The notes: generated by a model from the letters alone, not told the origin. 64,000 nt of DNA from Ruminococcus sp. AF31-8BH (GCF_003460605.1 NZ_QTVN01000003.1:328-64327); one strand, 5' to 3'; shown: positions 8,241 to 17,438, counted from the first letter of the stretch. Numbers and translations: made by a program.

Positions 8241-8280
8241 AACAGGCGCCGCTTTTTACAGCAGCGCCTGTTATTTTTTA
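8241..8280. terminator. Bidirectional terminator between aroE and thrS
   Basis: AACAGGCGC pairs with GCGCCTGTT and is followed by TATTTTTTA on the plus strand. It lies between convergent aroE and thrS. The T-run is better in the aroE direction. Confidence 0.8.
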
Positions 8281-8286
8281 CATAGA

Positions 8287-10221
8287 TTATTTCTTCTCTT
8301 CCTGAACCTCTACCTTGCGGTTCTCTCTGCTCTTGATCTCAGCTTTGATGGAAGTGATGAACTCCTGAAGATCCTTTGCACCTTCATCTCCAAGGAAACG
8401 GCTTCTTACAGAAACCTTGCCCTCTTCCTCTTCCTTCGCACCAACAACCAGCATGTAAGGAATCTTCTGAAGTCTTGCCTCACGGATCTTGTAGCCGATC
8501 TTCTCAGCACGGGTATCAATCTCAGCACGGATGCCAGACTCTTTCAAATCATCCAGAACCTTGTTTGCATAGTCCATATATTTGTCAGAAATCGGAAGCA
8601 CCTTAACCTGAACAGGAGCAAGCCATGTTGGGAAAGCACCTGCAAAATGCTCGATCAGGATACCGATGAAACGCTCGATAGAACCGAATGCTACACGGTG
8701 GATCATGATCGGACGATGTTTCTCTCCGTCAGCTCCAATGTACTCGCAGTTAAAGCGAAGCGGAAGCTGGAAGTCAAGCTGAATGGTACCGCACTGCCAG
8801 GTTCTTCCGATGGAGTCCTCAAGATGGAAGTCGATCTTCGGTCCGTAGAATGCTCCGTCTCCTTCATTTACCACATAGTCAAGACCAAGGTCGTCAAGAG
8901 CTCCGCGAAGAGCGTCTGTAGCCATCTCCCAGTCCTCATCGCTTCCCATGGAATCCTCAGGACGTGTGGAAAGCTCTACATGATATTTGAATCCAAACAG
9001 CTGATATACTTCGTCGATCAGCTTTGCAACGCCTTTGATCTCCTCACGGATCTGCTCCGGCATCATGAAAATATGGGCATCATCCTGTGTGAAGCAGCGT
9101 ACACGCATCAGTCCGTGAAGCTGACCGGATTTCTCATGACGATGTACCAGACCAAGCTCACCCATACGAAGCGGCAGATCACGGTAAGAACGTGGCTCAG
9201 ACTGATATACAAGAATACCGCCTGGACAGTTCATTGGCTTAATTGCAAAATCCTGCTCATCAATAACAGTTGTGTACATATTTTCTTTATAGTGATCCCA
9301 ATGTCCGGAAGTCTCCCAAAGATGACGAGCCAGAATGATTGGTGTGGAAATCTCAACATATCCTGCTTTCTGGTGAATCTCTCTCCAGTAGTCAAGAAGT
9401 GTGTTCTTAAGAACCATTCCCTTTGGAAGGAAGAACGGGAATCCAGGACCCTCGTCGCTCATCATGAACAGTCCAAGCTCTTTGCCAAGCTTTCTGTGGT
9501 CACGCTTCTTAGCTTCTTCCATACGGTTGATGTACTCTTCCAGATCTGCTTTCTTTGTGAAGGAAGTTCCGTAGATTCTGGTAAGCATTTTGTTCTTCTC
9601 GCTTCCTCTCCAGTAAGCACCTGCAATGCTGGTAAGCTTGAATGCCTTTACTGGTTTGGTTGTCATCAGGTGAGGTCCTGCACAAAGGTCAACGAACTCG
9701 CCCTGCTGATAGAAGCTGATCTCAGCATCCTCTGGAAGATCTTCGATAAGCTCTACCTTGTATGGCTCATCTTTCTCTTTGAAAAATGCGATTGCTTCTT
9801 CTCTGGATTTGGTGAAGCGGGTGATCGGAAGTGCTTCCTTCACTACCTTCTTCATCTCAGCTTCGATCTTTGCAAGATCCTCTGTGGTGATCGGGTTCTC
9901 GCTGTCAATATCATAATAAAATCCGTCTGCAATAGATGGTCCGATTGCAAGCTTTACATCCGGGTACAGTCTCTTGATAGCCTGTGCCATAATGTGGGAT
10001 GTGGTGTGACGGAAAGCTCCCTTGCCGCCTTCATCCTCAAATGTAAGAATGCTTAACTCGCAGTCTTTGTCAACTACATGTCTCAGGTCAACGACCTCTC
10101 CGTCAACTTCACCTGCACAGGCTACTCTTGCAAGGCCCTCGCTGATGTCAGATGCAATGTCGATAACGGATTTTGCTTCTGCGTATTCTTTCTTAGAACC
10201 GTCTTTTAATGTGATAATCAT
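8287..10221 (-). CDS. thrS: Threonyl-tRNA synthetase
   Basis: 644 residues, normal family length. TGS domain at 1-60, then the editing domain with HTTSHIMAQA (HxxxH zinc/editing motif) and the later Cys-His pair (VDLCAGPHL). The class II core holds MNCPGG (zinc Cys), the motif 2 region RCFTQDDAHIF, and motif 3 near IHRVAFGSIERFIGIL. The C-terminal anticodon-binding domain has VKVLPISDKYMDYA. Charges tRNA-Thr and edits mischarged Ser. Controlled by the T-box leader upstream, so it should rise when uncharged tRNA-Thr accumulates. Confidence 0.97.
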   Translation of the reverse strand: MIITLKDGSKKEYAEAKSVIDIASDISEGLARVACAGEVDGEVVDLRHVVDKDCELSILTFEDEGGKGAFRHTTSHIMAQAIKRLYPDVKLAIGPSIADGFYYDIDSENPITTEDLAKIEAEMKKVVKEALPITRFTKSREEAIAFFKEKDEPYKVELIEDLPEDAEISFYQQGEFVDLCAGPHLMTTKPVKAFKLTSIAGAYWRGSEKNKMLTRIYGTSFTKKADLEEYINRMEEAKKRDHRKLGKELGLFMMSDEGPGFPFFLPKGMVLKNTLLDYWREIHQKAGYVEISTPIILARHLWETSGHWDHYKENMYTTVIDEQDFAIKPMNCPGGILVYQSEPRSYRDLPLRMGELGLVHRHEKSGQLHGLMRVRCFTQDDAHIFMMPEQIREEIKGVAKLIDEVYQLFGFKYHVELSTRPEDSMGSDEDWEMATDALRGALDDLGLDYVVNEGDGAFYGPKIDFHLEDSIGRTWQCGTIQLDFQLPLRFNCEYIGADGEKHRPIMIHRVAFGSIERFIGILIEHFAGAFPTWLAPVQVKVLPISDKYMDYANKVLDDLKESGIRAEIDTRAEKIGYKIREARLQKIPYMLVVGAKEEEEGKVSVRSRFLGDEGAKDLQEFITSIKAEIKSRENRKVEVQEEKK

Positions 10222-10318
10222 GATTCGTGTCTCCTTTTCTTTTTCTGAAACTGTATCTGGCAGGAAACTGTCTGATACAAAAAACGTATGGTAACGTTTG
10301 CCTTTGCAGGGACGAAAT

Positions 10319-10564
10319 AAAAAAGCCCCTTACAATGCTCTCACACTGTAAGGGACGAGTATACTCGCGGTTCCACCCTGCTTGCCATAGCATACGTATC
10401 TGTAAACCAGGCCACTTATTTGATGGTAACGGAATCACCGGACCGGATTAGGGTCACTCAGAGGTAGTTTTCAACTGCTTCCTGATAAGGCATTTCCAGC
10501 TGCCTGCCTCTCTCTGAAACATTCCACAGTTTACTCTTCTCGTCAACGTGTTTTCTTATCACTA
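10319..10564 (-). promoter_or_regulatory. T-box leader (threonine) upstream of thrS
   Basis: On the minus strand the T-box sequence AGGGTGGAACCGCG occupies 10366-10379. Downstream is a terminator stem (CCCTTACAGTG with CATTGTAAGGGG, then CTTTTTT) that competes with the antiterminator. Upstream lie the stem I landmarks GAGAAGAGTA, AGAGAGG and GCAGCTGGAAATGCC. A likely specifier is ACC (Thr) in AAAACTACCTCTGAG, matching the gene; I did not fold stem I rigorously. Tandem arrays are not seen. Confidence 0.92.
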
Positions 10565-10570
10565 TGCCTC

Positions 10571-10599
10571 ATTATAGCCTTGGGTTCTGGGTTTGTCAA
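10571..10599 (-). promoter_or_regulatory. thrS promoter, TTGACA-N17-TATAAT
   Basis: Consensus -35 (10594-10599) and -10 (10571-10576) with a 17-bp spacer on the minus strand. Transcription would begin near 10564, giving a T-box leader of roughly 245 bases before the thrS start. Confidence 0.88.
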
Positions 10600-10639
10600 T
10601 AACTACAAAAACAAAGAGAAGAAAAATTTGCAATGAAAG

Positions 10640-10782
10640 GTTACTGTTCACTCCGTGCCCAGTAACACGCTTCGCGATGCACAGAAATCATGCTTTGCAT
10701 GATTTCGCGCCGCAAACCTCGGGTTTTCTGTGAACTTTGTTCACAAAAAACACCTCGCGGAATATTACCTATGAACAGTAAC
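10640..10782. mobile_element. 143-bp MITE-like element, family 2, copy A (8-bp duplication)
   Basis: Begins GTTACTGTTCA and ends with its complement TGAACAGTAAC. Flanked by an exact 8-bp direct repeat AATGAAAG (10632-10639 and 10783-10790). Internal hairpins include GAAATCATGC-TTT-GCATGATTTC and GTGAAC-TTT-GTTCAC. No coding capacity. A near-identical 143-bp copy lies at 43466-43608 with its own 8-bp duplication, and a longer diverged copy at 12484-12651. Confidence 0.88.
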
Positions 10783-10851
10783 AATGAAAGTCCTGTACGC
10801 AGGCATGAATGAATTCATAAATGCCTAACAAGCAGTATGATCATTTCTCTT

Positions 10852-11598
10852 TTAAATATTCCCATAAATTTTCGCCTTTATAAGAGCCGCTGCTTCCCGC
10901 ACCACATAATGAACCTGCATGATTGGGTCTGATGGGGCTGCTATTCCATAAGGATGTTCATATCCTGCTTTTTCTGCTATTTTCACCGCACGGTACACAT
11001 GAAAATTATTGGACAGGATTCCCGTATTTTTCTGGCTGCAGCCTGTAAGCGCATCCGAAAATTTCAGATTCTCCTTTGTGTTGGTGGATTTCTCTTCCAG
11101 CACCAGCCGCTCCCTGGAAATCCCATGGGCTGTGAGGTAATTCTCCATGCATTTCGCCTCTGTAATATCTTCCCCGAAGCCCTGTCCGCCGGAAAGAACC
11201 AGGATCGTGTCCTCATTCTCCCTGGCATATTTCAGTGCTGCCTTCAGGCGAAGCTCCAGTGCCTTGGACGGTACATCCCCTTTTACATGGGCGCCAAGCA
11301 CTACCACATAATCCAGATTTTTCCGGGCTGATGTTTTCATACCGGAAACCACAAGGCTGCAAAGTGCTGCAAAGCACACGATTCCCAGCAGCACCACTGC
11401 TGATACTGCATATTTCACCCATCCTGGGAAAAATCCGGGATGATTTTTTCCATAGCGGATCAAAACTGCGCCGCCTTCCAAAATTGCCGCCAGTACCAAC
11501 CAGATCCAGGCGAAATCAGCGGTAATCCCCGCATAAACCACAATCAACAGGTAATAGGCCAGACAGATACTGCCTGCACAAAAACATAGTAAACTCAA
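10852..11598 (-). CDS. YdcF/SanA-type DUF218 membrane protein
   Basis: 248 residues. About three hydrophobic segments fill the first 90 (membrane anchor). The DUF218 domain follows: VVLGAHVKGDVPSKALELRL, ILVLSGGQGFGEDITEA, and the conserved STNTKENLKFS. The fold is known from E. coli YdcF and SanA/ElyC, linked to envelope functions; the biochemical role is not settled. The start is a TTG at 11598, preceded by AGGAAAG. It stands alone between the family 2 element and the SEC-C gene. Confidence 0.8.
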   Translation of the reverse strand: MSLLCFCAGSICLAYYLLIVVYAGITADFAWIWLVLAAILEGGAVLIRYGKNHPGFFPGWVKYAVSAVVLLGIVCFAALCSLVVSGMKTSARKNLDYVVVLGAHVKGDVPSKALELRLKAALKYARENEDTILVLSGGQGFGEDITEAKCMENYLTAHGISRERLVLEEKSTNTKENLKFSDALTGCSQKNTGILSNNFHVYRAVKIAEKAGYEHPYGIAAPSDPIMQVHYVVREAAALIKAKIYGNI

Positions 11599-11630
11599 AT
11601 TCTATTCTCACTTTCCTGTTAGATACACAA

Positions 11631-11670
11631 AACGGATTGCAGGACAGCTATGCCACCCTTGCAATCCGTT
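11631..11670 (-). terminator. Terminator after the SEC-C gene
   Basis: AACGGATTGCA pairs with TGCAATCCGTT around an 18-base loop; on the minus strand TTTTGTG follows. It lies directly downstream of the SEC-C gene. Confidence 0.7.
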
Positions 11671-11718
11671 CCCCAAGACCAAAAGCTCATCTGGCTTCCG
11701 GTCCATTATGCACTATGA

Positions 11719-12234
11719 TTATTTGTTTCTACCGCAGCAGAATTTATATTTCTTTCCGCTTCCGCATGGACACGGATCGTTACGTCCAATCTTGTGTGCT
11801 TTCACAACAGTACCGGATTTCTTCTGCTCAAGATAAAGCTCTTTACGCTTCTCAGGTGTGAAGATCTTGTCCCACTGCGGAAGATTGTAAAGCCAGTCAG
11901 CCTTAGCGTCTACCATGTTCTTGTAAAGAAGCTCTTTGTCGAAGCAAAGGCTTACGGTAGTGTTCTCATCCATAGTCTCGATCGGGTTCTGGATCTTCAG
12001 GCTGTCGTTGATTCCATCAAGGAAACCAACCATGGTAAGAACTTCCTGATTATATTTCTCAGCCAGCTCTTTTACTGTACCGGTAACGACTTCGTCCGGA
12101 TTCTCAAGAAGCTGTGCATAAATGTTCTTCTCAATAGCAAAATATCTTGCCCAGAACTGCTGGAGTTTATTACGGTCTGCCTGCTGGTCATAGGCAATGG
12201 CACGCCACTGCTCTAAAATGGTCTTATCGCTCAT
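11719..12234 (-). CDS. SEC-C motif protein
   Basis: 171 residues. The last 25 form a SEC-C zinc motif, [19 protein letters not shown] (CxCx8CC), as at the C-terminus of SecA where it binds zinc and SecB or ribosomes. The N-terminal 145 residues are helical with many aromatic and charged positions ([19 protein letters not shown]). Such stand-alone SEC-C proteins are widespread in Lachnospiraceae with no assigned role. Single-gene unit with a terminator downstream. Confidence 0.8.
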   Translation of the reverse strand: MSDKTILEQWRAIAYDQQADRNKLQQFWARYFAIEKNIYAQLLENPDEVVTGTVKELAEKYNQEVLTMVGFLDGINDSLKIQNPIETMDENTTVSLCFDKELLYKNMVDAKADWLYNLPQWDKIFTPEKRKELYLEQKKSGTVVKAHKIGRNDPCPCGSGKKYKFCCGRNK

Positions 12235-12483
12235 TTCTTATTCCTCTTTTCAACAAAAATTTCGTAATTATGCCGTTTTACAGCTGAATTTTATTATAAC
12301 ATCTTTTTATCAAAAAAACAAATCCTATTTTTTCTTCTAAGGTTTTCATAAAATTTTACCTGTTTTTCTGTGACATATGTATAAAAAAAGAGAAGAAAGC
12401 CCATACTATGAGTGTTCAGTGATGAACAGCAAATTCATTGAACCCCCTTCAATGATATGGCAGTACAAAAGACAAATGAGATT
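12235..12483. other. Intergenic region with small hairpins, no gene
   Basis: AT-rich upstream region of the SEC-C gene, followed by two short perfect hairpins: TGTTCA-GTGA-TGAACA near 12415-12430 and TCATTGAA-CCCCC-TTCAATGA near 12434-12454. Short open frames here are not supported by ribosome binding sites. The hairpins touch the left side of the family 2 element, and could be part of older element sequence. Confidence 0.35.
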
Positions 12484-12651
12484 GTTACTGTTCACTCTGT
12501 GCCCAGCAACACGCTTTGCAATGCACAGAAAGACGAACCTTCTTGTGCAATGCACAAGAAGCAGCGTTTGCTGCGCAAACTTAATTCTCGGGTTTTGTGT
12601 GAACTTTGTTCACACAAAACACCTCGCGGAACAGTACCAGTGAACAGTAAT
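12484..12651. mobile_element. MITE-like element, family 2, copy B (about 168 bp, diverged)
   Basis: Same ends as copies A and C (GTTACTGTTCAC at left, GTGAACAGTAA at right) and the same core (CTCGGGTTTT, GAACTTTGTTC, CACCTCGCGGAA). It is about 25 bp longer and carries a different middle hairpin, CTTCTTGTGC-AAT-GCACAAGAAG, where A and C have GAAATCATGC-TTT-GCATGATTTC. I find no intact 8-bp target duplication, which suggests an older insertion. Confidence 0.75.
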
Positions 12652-12678
12652 ATAGATCAACTTATATCCTCCCCGAAA

Positions 12679-12715
12679 CGCCCCGGGTTCTGACGTACTC
12701 TCAGAATCCGGGGCG
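12679..12715. terminator. Strong GC-rich stem-loop downstream of the M19 dipeptidase
   Basis: CGCCCCGGGTTCTGA pairs with TCAGAATCCGGGGCG (14 of 15). Only a short TTT follows on the minus strand, so terminator function is likely from position but not from a T-tract. Confidence 0.5.
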
Positions 12716-12731
12716 CTTACATTTTGTTCTT

Positions 12732-13658
12732 CTATTTTACATTTTCCAAAACAAACCGGTATGCATTTTCATGGAAAATCTTCTCCACCAGGCTCTCACC
12801 AAAGCCATGGGCAAGAAGGGCTCTGCGCAGGTCTGGAACAGATTGAACGCCCTTAATTCCTTCCGGGAATCTTCCGGAGCAGCCGTCGAAATCACTGCCA
12901 ATGGCAAGGCAGTCCTCTCCTCCCATTTCCAGAACCTGATCCATATGGCGAAGCAGGTCCTCCACCTTGGGCTCTTCTCCCACAAAATTGGAAAAGAAAT
13001 TCATTCCAATGATTCCCTTTCTGCGAATCAGTTCCTTCAAATGTTCTTTCTTTATATTTCGCGGTCTGTCCCTCACTTCTCTTACATTTGAGTGGGACGC
13101 AATGATGGGTCTGTCTGTCAGCCCAAACAGGTCTTCCACACCCTGATCGGACAGGTGGGAAACATCCATTACCAGATTCTGGGAAAGAAGAGTTTTCACC
13201 AGTTCTTTTCCCTCAGATGTCAGACCCTTCTCCTGGTCAAAGGCGGCTCCGCATCCATATTTATTCTCATAATTCCAGGTCAGCATAGCAAAGCGAAAGC
13301 CCATCTCTCTCACATTTTCCACGTATTTTCCCATAAGGGAAATGTCCTCTATGGATAAAAAGGCAGCTGCTTTTCTCATGCTATGCGCCTTTTTCATGTC
13401 CTCACCGCTTTTGCACAGCAGGATTTTCCGGTTTTCTTCCTCAAGATATGCAATTGCACGGTGATACAGCTGCAGAAAGTCCCTGTCAGGATCCTCTTTA
13501 TTTAAATTCTGTGCATCCTTCCACACTGCAAAAATCTGGGTGTAATTTTCCACAAAATCCCCCAGCCGGTTTAAGTCAAGATCCCCGGAATTCTGATCCA
13601 GGGTTTCTCCTGAAATAATCTCCGTAAGTGTATCTGCATGGCAGTCAAAATAATTCAT
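12732..13658 (-). CDS. Membrane dipeptidase (peptidase family M19)
   Basis: 308 residues. Zinc dipeptidase of the renal dipeptidase family, often acting on D-amino-acid-containing or wall-derived dipeptides. Visible signs are YFDCHADTLTE at the N-terminus (zinc ligands), LVMDVSHLSD, and IIASHSNVREV with RDRPRNI, plus the late acidic metal or substrate site IGSDFDGC. Length is typical for bacterial M19 enzymes. No signal peptide, so it is cytoplasmic here. It follows the HAD gene by 36 bp and probably shares its transcript. Confidence 0.9.
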   Translation of the reverse strand: MNYFDCHADTLTEIISGETLDQNSGDLDLNRLGDFVENYTQIFAVWKDAQNLNKEDPDRDFLQLYHRAIAYLEEENRKILLCKSGEDMKKAHSMRKAAAFLSIEDISLMGKYVENVREMGFRFAMLTWNYENKYGCGAAFDQEKGLTSEGKELVKTLLSQNLVMDVSHLSDQGVEDLFGLTDRPIIASHSNVREVRDRPRNIKKEHLKELIRRKGIIGMNFFSNFVGEEPKVEDLLRHMDQVLEMGGEDCLAIGSDFDGCSGRFPEGIKGVQSVPDLRRALLAHGFGESLVEKIFHENAYRFVLENVK

Positions 13659-13694
13659 CTTCGAAACATCCCTTGCCCTTATATTTGTATGGTT

Positions 13695-14516
13695 CTACTT
13701 CACCCCAAGCTTCTCAAGTTCCTTCGCAGCCTGCTTCAGATTATGGAATTCAATGGCGTGAATGCCAAGCGCTCTTGCGGCCTCACAGTTCTCCGGGCGG
13801 TCATCCAAGAACACGCTTTCCTCTGGCTTCAGACTGAATCTTGTAAGAAGGGTCCTGTAAATCTGGGGTTCCGGCTTGATTTCCTTTACCTCACAGGAAA
13901 AAATAACACCGTCCATATTTTTCAGGAAAGGCATTTTATTCGCTCTGGTGTGATCCAGCATAAACTGACTGTAATTTGACAGAATATACAGATGATAGCC
14001 CTGGCTCTTCAGATAGCTGGTCCAGGTCTCAGCGTAATCCTTAATCTGGATCGTTTTCTCAGATTCTCTAAGAACCCGCTTCACATCCTCCTCATACTCA
14101 GCCGGAAGTGCGGCAATAAACTGCTTCAGGTACTCTTCCTCCGGGAAAAGTCCCCGGTCACGCTCATTCCAGGTCTGGCTTTTAAACACAGCCTCTGCGA
14201 TCAGCTTCTCCTCTTCTTCCAGGAAATGGAAGCTTTTCAGATAATCTTCCCACTCATAGGAAACCAGAACCTGTCCCACATCAAAAATAATATTTTTCAC
14301 TTCGCCCTCTGCCTCCTTATCCTCTTTTTTCAGAAGCTTGTAAACCATCAAAAATATATAAGCCAGCACTGGCACCAGAATGACGCTGCCCACTGCTGCC
14401 TTAAAATTCCCCTGGGAATTCTCCCCGCTTCCAAACGCAAAGATCATGGGCAGACAGCACACTGCCAGCAAAATTACCACTCCAAGAATGGCTGCTATTC
14501 GTTTAAAATTCTTCAT
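13695..14516 (-). CDS. HAD-superfamily hydrolase with N-terminal membrane anchor
   Basis: 273 residues. Two hydrophobic segments (about 7-28 and 38-60) precede a subfamily IA HAD domain. Motif I is IIFDVGQVLVSY; here the usual second Asp (DxD) is replaced, giving DVGQV as in many Firmicute HAD phosphatases of the epoxide-hydrolase-like branch. Motif II is YILSNYS, the motif III Lys lies near EVKEIKPEPQIY, and motif IV is FLDDRPEN. Substrate unknown. A membrane-tethered HAD domain is less common than the free form. Lies between purA and the dipeptidase gene. Confidence 0.8.
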   Translation of the reverse strand: MKNFKRIAAILGVVILLAVCCLPMIFAFGSGENSQGNFKAAVGSVILVPVLAYIFLMVYKLLKKEDKEAEGEVKNIIFDVGQVLVSYEWEDYLKSFHFLEEEEKLIAEAVFKSQTWNERDRGLFPEEEYLKQFIAALPAEYEEDVKRVLRESEKTIQIKDYAETWTSYLKSQGYHLYILSNYSQFMLDHTRANKMPFLKNMDGVIFSCEVKEIKPEPQIYRTLLTRFSLKPEESVFLDDRPENCEAARALGIHAIEFHNLKQAAKELEKLGVK

Positions 14517-14591
14517 TTATTAACACCTGTATTTATTTTTTCTCTGAAATAAGCTCTGACCTGTTCAAAGGAAAATCATCCAGATACAGCT

Positions 14592-14617
14592 TGCGCCGGA
14601 GAAAATCCTCCGGCGCA
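14592..14617. other. Perfect GC-rich stem-loop between purA and the HAD gene
   Basis: TGCGCCGGAG pairs with CTCCGGCGCA around a six-base loop. No T-run follows on the minus strand. It may be a processing or stabilising hairpin at the purA 3' end, or a weak terminator. Confidence 0.45.
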
Positions 14618-14665
14618 GTGTTATCCCTCAAGGTCAGGCGGAAATTCCATTCCGCTTTCTTCCAA

Positions 14666-15946
14666 TTATTTATTTCTGTAGATGATATCGTTTCTTCCCG
14701 GTCCGTTGGAAACCATGGTGATCGGATATCCAATCTTCTCCTCAATGAACTCGATGTATTTTCTGCAGTTCTCCGGAAGATCCTCATAATTCTTGATTCC
14801 GCGGATATCGCATTTCCAGCCTGGAAGCTTCTCGATCACAGGTTTTGCTTTCTCAAGCTTAGCTGTGGTCGGGAACTCAGTGGTGATTTCTCCGTCGATA
14901 TCATAAGCTACGCAAACCGGAATCTCATCCAGGTATCCAAGTACGTCAAGTACCGTAAATGCCACATCAGTAGCACCCTGAAGACGGCAGCCATATTTGG
15001 AAGCAACGCAGTCATACCATCCCATACGTCTCGGACGTCCTGTGGTAGCGCCGAACTCTCCGCCGTCACCGCCGCGTCTTCTAAGCTCATCAGCCTCTTC
15101 GCCGAAAATCTCGGAAACGAATGCGCCGGCACCTACAGCACTGGAATAAGCCTTGCTTACAACGATAATCTTCTGGATCTCATATGGAGGAACACCTGCT
15201 CCGATTGCACCGTAAGCAGCAAGTGTGGAGGAAGAAGTAACCATCGGATAAATTCCGTGATCCGGGTCCTTCAGAGTTCCAAGCTGTCCCTCAAGAAGGA
15301 TCTCCTTGCCCTCTTTTAATGCATTGTTCAGGTACAGGGAAACATCGCATACATATGGCTCAACCATCTTCTTGTATTCCATCAGCTCTGCAAAAAGCTC
15401 ATCTACGTTAAGGAGCGGTTTGTGATATAAATGCTCAAGAAGAATATTCTTTGTCTCGCAAACGCTTGCCAGCTTCTCTTTCAGACGTTCATCATCAAAG
15501 AGCTCGTTTACCTGGAAGCCGATCTTCGCATATTTATCAGAATAGAAAGGTGCGATACCGGATTTGGTGGAACCGAAAGACTTGCCGCCCAGACGCTCCT
15601 CCTCATACTGATCGAACAGAATATGATATGGCATAACCATCTGTGCTCTGTCAGAGATCAGGATCTTCGGTGCCGGTACACCTTTGCTTACAACTTCATT
15701 GTATTCCTTGAAAAATACAGGGATATTAAGAGCAACACCGTTGCCGATAACGCTTGTGGTGTGTCCGTAGAATACACCTGACGGCAGAGTGTGAAGTGCG
15801 AACTTACCATAATCATTTACGATAGTATGTCCTGCATTTGCACCGCCCTGGAAACGAACGATAATATCAGCCTTCTCAGCGAGCATGTCGGTAATTTTTC
15901 CTTTACCTTCATCTCCCCAGTTTGCTCCAACTACTGCTTTGATCAT
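14666..15946 (-). CDS. purA: Adenylosuccinate synthetase
   Basis: 426 residues. GTP-dependent ligation of IMP and aspartate, the first committed step to AMP. The P-loop-like N-terminus is GANWGDEGKGK with catalytic Asp, then GGANAGHTI with catalytic His. FGSTKSGIAP, LEGQLGTL and the Arg-containing TGRPRRMGW follow, and the GTP-site end is VSNGPGRND. Length and order fit the family. It lies 58 bp downstream of purB, the next enzyme of the pathway, and the two probably form one operon. Confidence 0.97.
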   Translation of the reverse strand: MIKAVVGANWGDEGKGKITDMLAEKADIIVRFQGGANAGHTIVNDYGKFALHTLPSGVFYGHTTSVIGNGVALNIPVFFKEYNEVVSKGVPAPKILISDRAQMVMPYHILFDQYEEERLGGKSFGSTKSGIAPFYSDKYAKIGFQVNELFDDERLKEKLASVCETKNILLEHLYHKPLLNVDELFAELMEYKKMVEPYVCDVSLYLNNALKEGKEILLEGQLGTLKDPDHGIYPMVTSSSTLAAYGAIGAGVPPYEIQKIIVVSKAYSSAVGAGAFVSEIFGEEADELRRRGGDGGEFGATTGRPRRMGWYDCVASKYGCRLQGATDVAFTVLDVLGYLDEIPVCVAYDIDGEITTEFPTTAKLEKAKPVIEKLPGWKCDIRGIKNYEDLPENCRKYIEFIEEKIGYPITMVSNGPGRNDIIYRNK

Positions 15947-16004
15947 AACTCAAATTCCTCCTGTGTTTGATCGAATTGATTTATTACTATAAAAATTCTG
16001 TTTA

Positions 16005-17438
16005 TCAGACATTAATTTCTGCTGTCATTCCAAGCATTTCCTTATGTGCATCCAGAACAGGCTTCACAATTTTGGAAACGAAGGTCTCAGTCTGCTCTTT
16101 CGCACGACCTACATATTTCTTCGGATCCATGGTCTTCTGAAGCTCTTCTAAGGTCAGGTTAAATGCAGGATCTGCTGCGATCAGCTCAAGAAGGTTGTTA
16201 TCTTTACCCTCTACCTTTACGTTCTTTCCGGCTTCCATAGAAAGCTCACGAATACGCTCATGAAGCTCCTGACGGTCTCCGCCGGCTTTTACTGCATCCA
16301 TCATGATATTCTCAGTTGCCATAAAAGGCAGCTCAGCCATCATATGTTTTTCAATAACCTTCGGATAGACTACAAGACCATCTACAACATTCAGACACAG
16401 ATCCAGGATTCCGTCAATTGCAAGGAAGCCTTCCGGAACAGAAAGACGCTTGTTGGCAGAATCATCCAGAGTTCTCTCAAACCACTGGGTAGCAGAGGTG
16501 ATGGCCGGATTCAAGGCATCTACCATTACATATCTGGAAAGAGAAGCTATACGCTCACTTCTCATGGGGTTTCTCTTATATGCCATAGCAGAAGATCCGA
16601 TCTGGGATTTCTCAAATGGCTCTTCAACCTCTTTCAGATGCTGAAGAAGACGAATATCGTTGGACATCTTGTGCGCACTTGCTGCAATTCCTGCAAGCAC
16701 ATTCACAACACGAGTGTCAACCTTGCGGGAATAGGTCTGTCCGGATACCGGATAGCATTCCTTAAAGCCCATCTTCGCAGCGATCATAGGATCAATCTTG
16801 TCAATGGTCTCCTGATCTCCGTCAAACAGCTCAAGAAAGCTTGCCTGTGTACCGGTAGTACCCTTGGAGCCAAGAAGCTTAATGGTATCAAGAACATACT
16901 CAAGATCTTCAAGATCCATCATAAATTCCTGTGTCCACAGTGTAGCACGTTTACCCACTGTAGTTGGCTGTGCCGGCTGGAAATGTGTAAATGCAAGTGT
17001 TGGCTGATCTTTATATTTGTCAGCAAATCTTGAAAGCTCTGCAATTACATTCACCAGCTTCTTCTGAACCAGCTTCAGTGCTTCTGTCATAACGATGATA
17101 TCTGTATTATCTCCTACATAACAGGATGTGGCTCCCAGATGGATAATTCCCTTTGCTTTCGGACACTGCACACCGTAAGCATATACATGGGACATAACAT
17201 CATGACGCACTTCTTTCTCACGTGCTCTGGCAACATCATAGTTGATATCATCTGCATGAGCCTTCAGTTCATCAATCTGTTCCTGGGTAATGTTCAGTCC
17301 AAGCTCTTTCTCAGTCTCTGCCAGAGCGATCCAGAGTTTTCTCCAGGTGCGGAATTTCATATCCTGTGAAAAAATGTACTGCATTTCCCTGCTGGCGTAA
17401 CGCTCAGACAAAGGGCTTGTATATCTGTCTGTACTCAT
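16005..17438 (-). CDS. purB: Adenylosuccinate lyase
   Basis: 477 residues. Fumarase/aspartase superfamily; splits SAICAR and adenylosuccinate, releasing fumarate. The superfamily signature is IGSSAMAYKRNPMRSE (about 288-303). Other sites are HLGATSCYVGDN, LAFTHFQPAQPT with a catalytic His, and GTTGTQASF. Start at 17438. The upstream region now ends 145 bp away at an 83-bp copy of the 3' end of the amino-acid ABC ATPase gene, so before the insertion described below that gene was probably the upstream neighbour. Confidence 0.96.
   Translation of the reverse strand: MSTDRYTSPLSERYASREMQYIFSQDMKFRTWRKLWIALAETEKELGLNITQEQIDELKAHADDINYDVARAREKEVRHDVMSHVYAYGVQCPKAKGIIHLGATSCYVGDNTDIIVMTEALKLVQKKLVNVIAELSRFADKYKDQPTLAFTHFQPAQPTTVGKRATLWTQEFMMDLEDLEYVLDTIKLLGSKGTTGTQASFLELFDGDQETIDKIDPMIAAKMGFKECYPVSGQTYSRKVDTRVVNVLAGIAASAHKMSNDIRLLQHLKEVEEPFEKSQIGSSAMAYKRNPMRSERIASLSRYVMVDALNPAITSATQWFERTLDDSANKRLSVPEGFLAIDGILDLCLNVVDGLVVYPKVIEKHMMAELPFMATENIMMDAVKAGGDRQELHERIRELSMEAGKNVKVEGKDNNLLELIAADPAFNLTLEELQKTMDPKKYVGRAKEQTETFVSKIVKPVLDAHKEMLGMTAEINV

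Noticed and set aside
8647..10056. 469-codon open frame opposite thrS
   Set aside because: Fully antisense to a certain gene, no ribosome binding site, and no recognisable protein features. It is explained by codon use of thrS.
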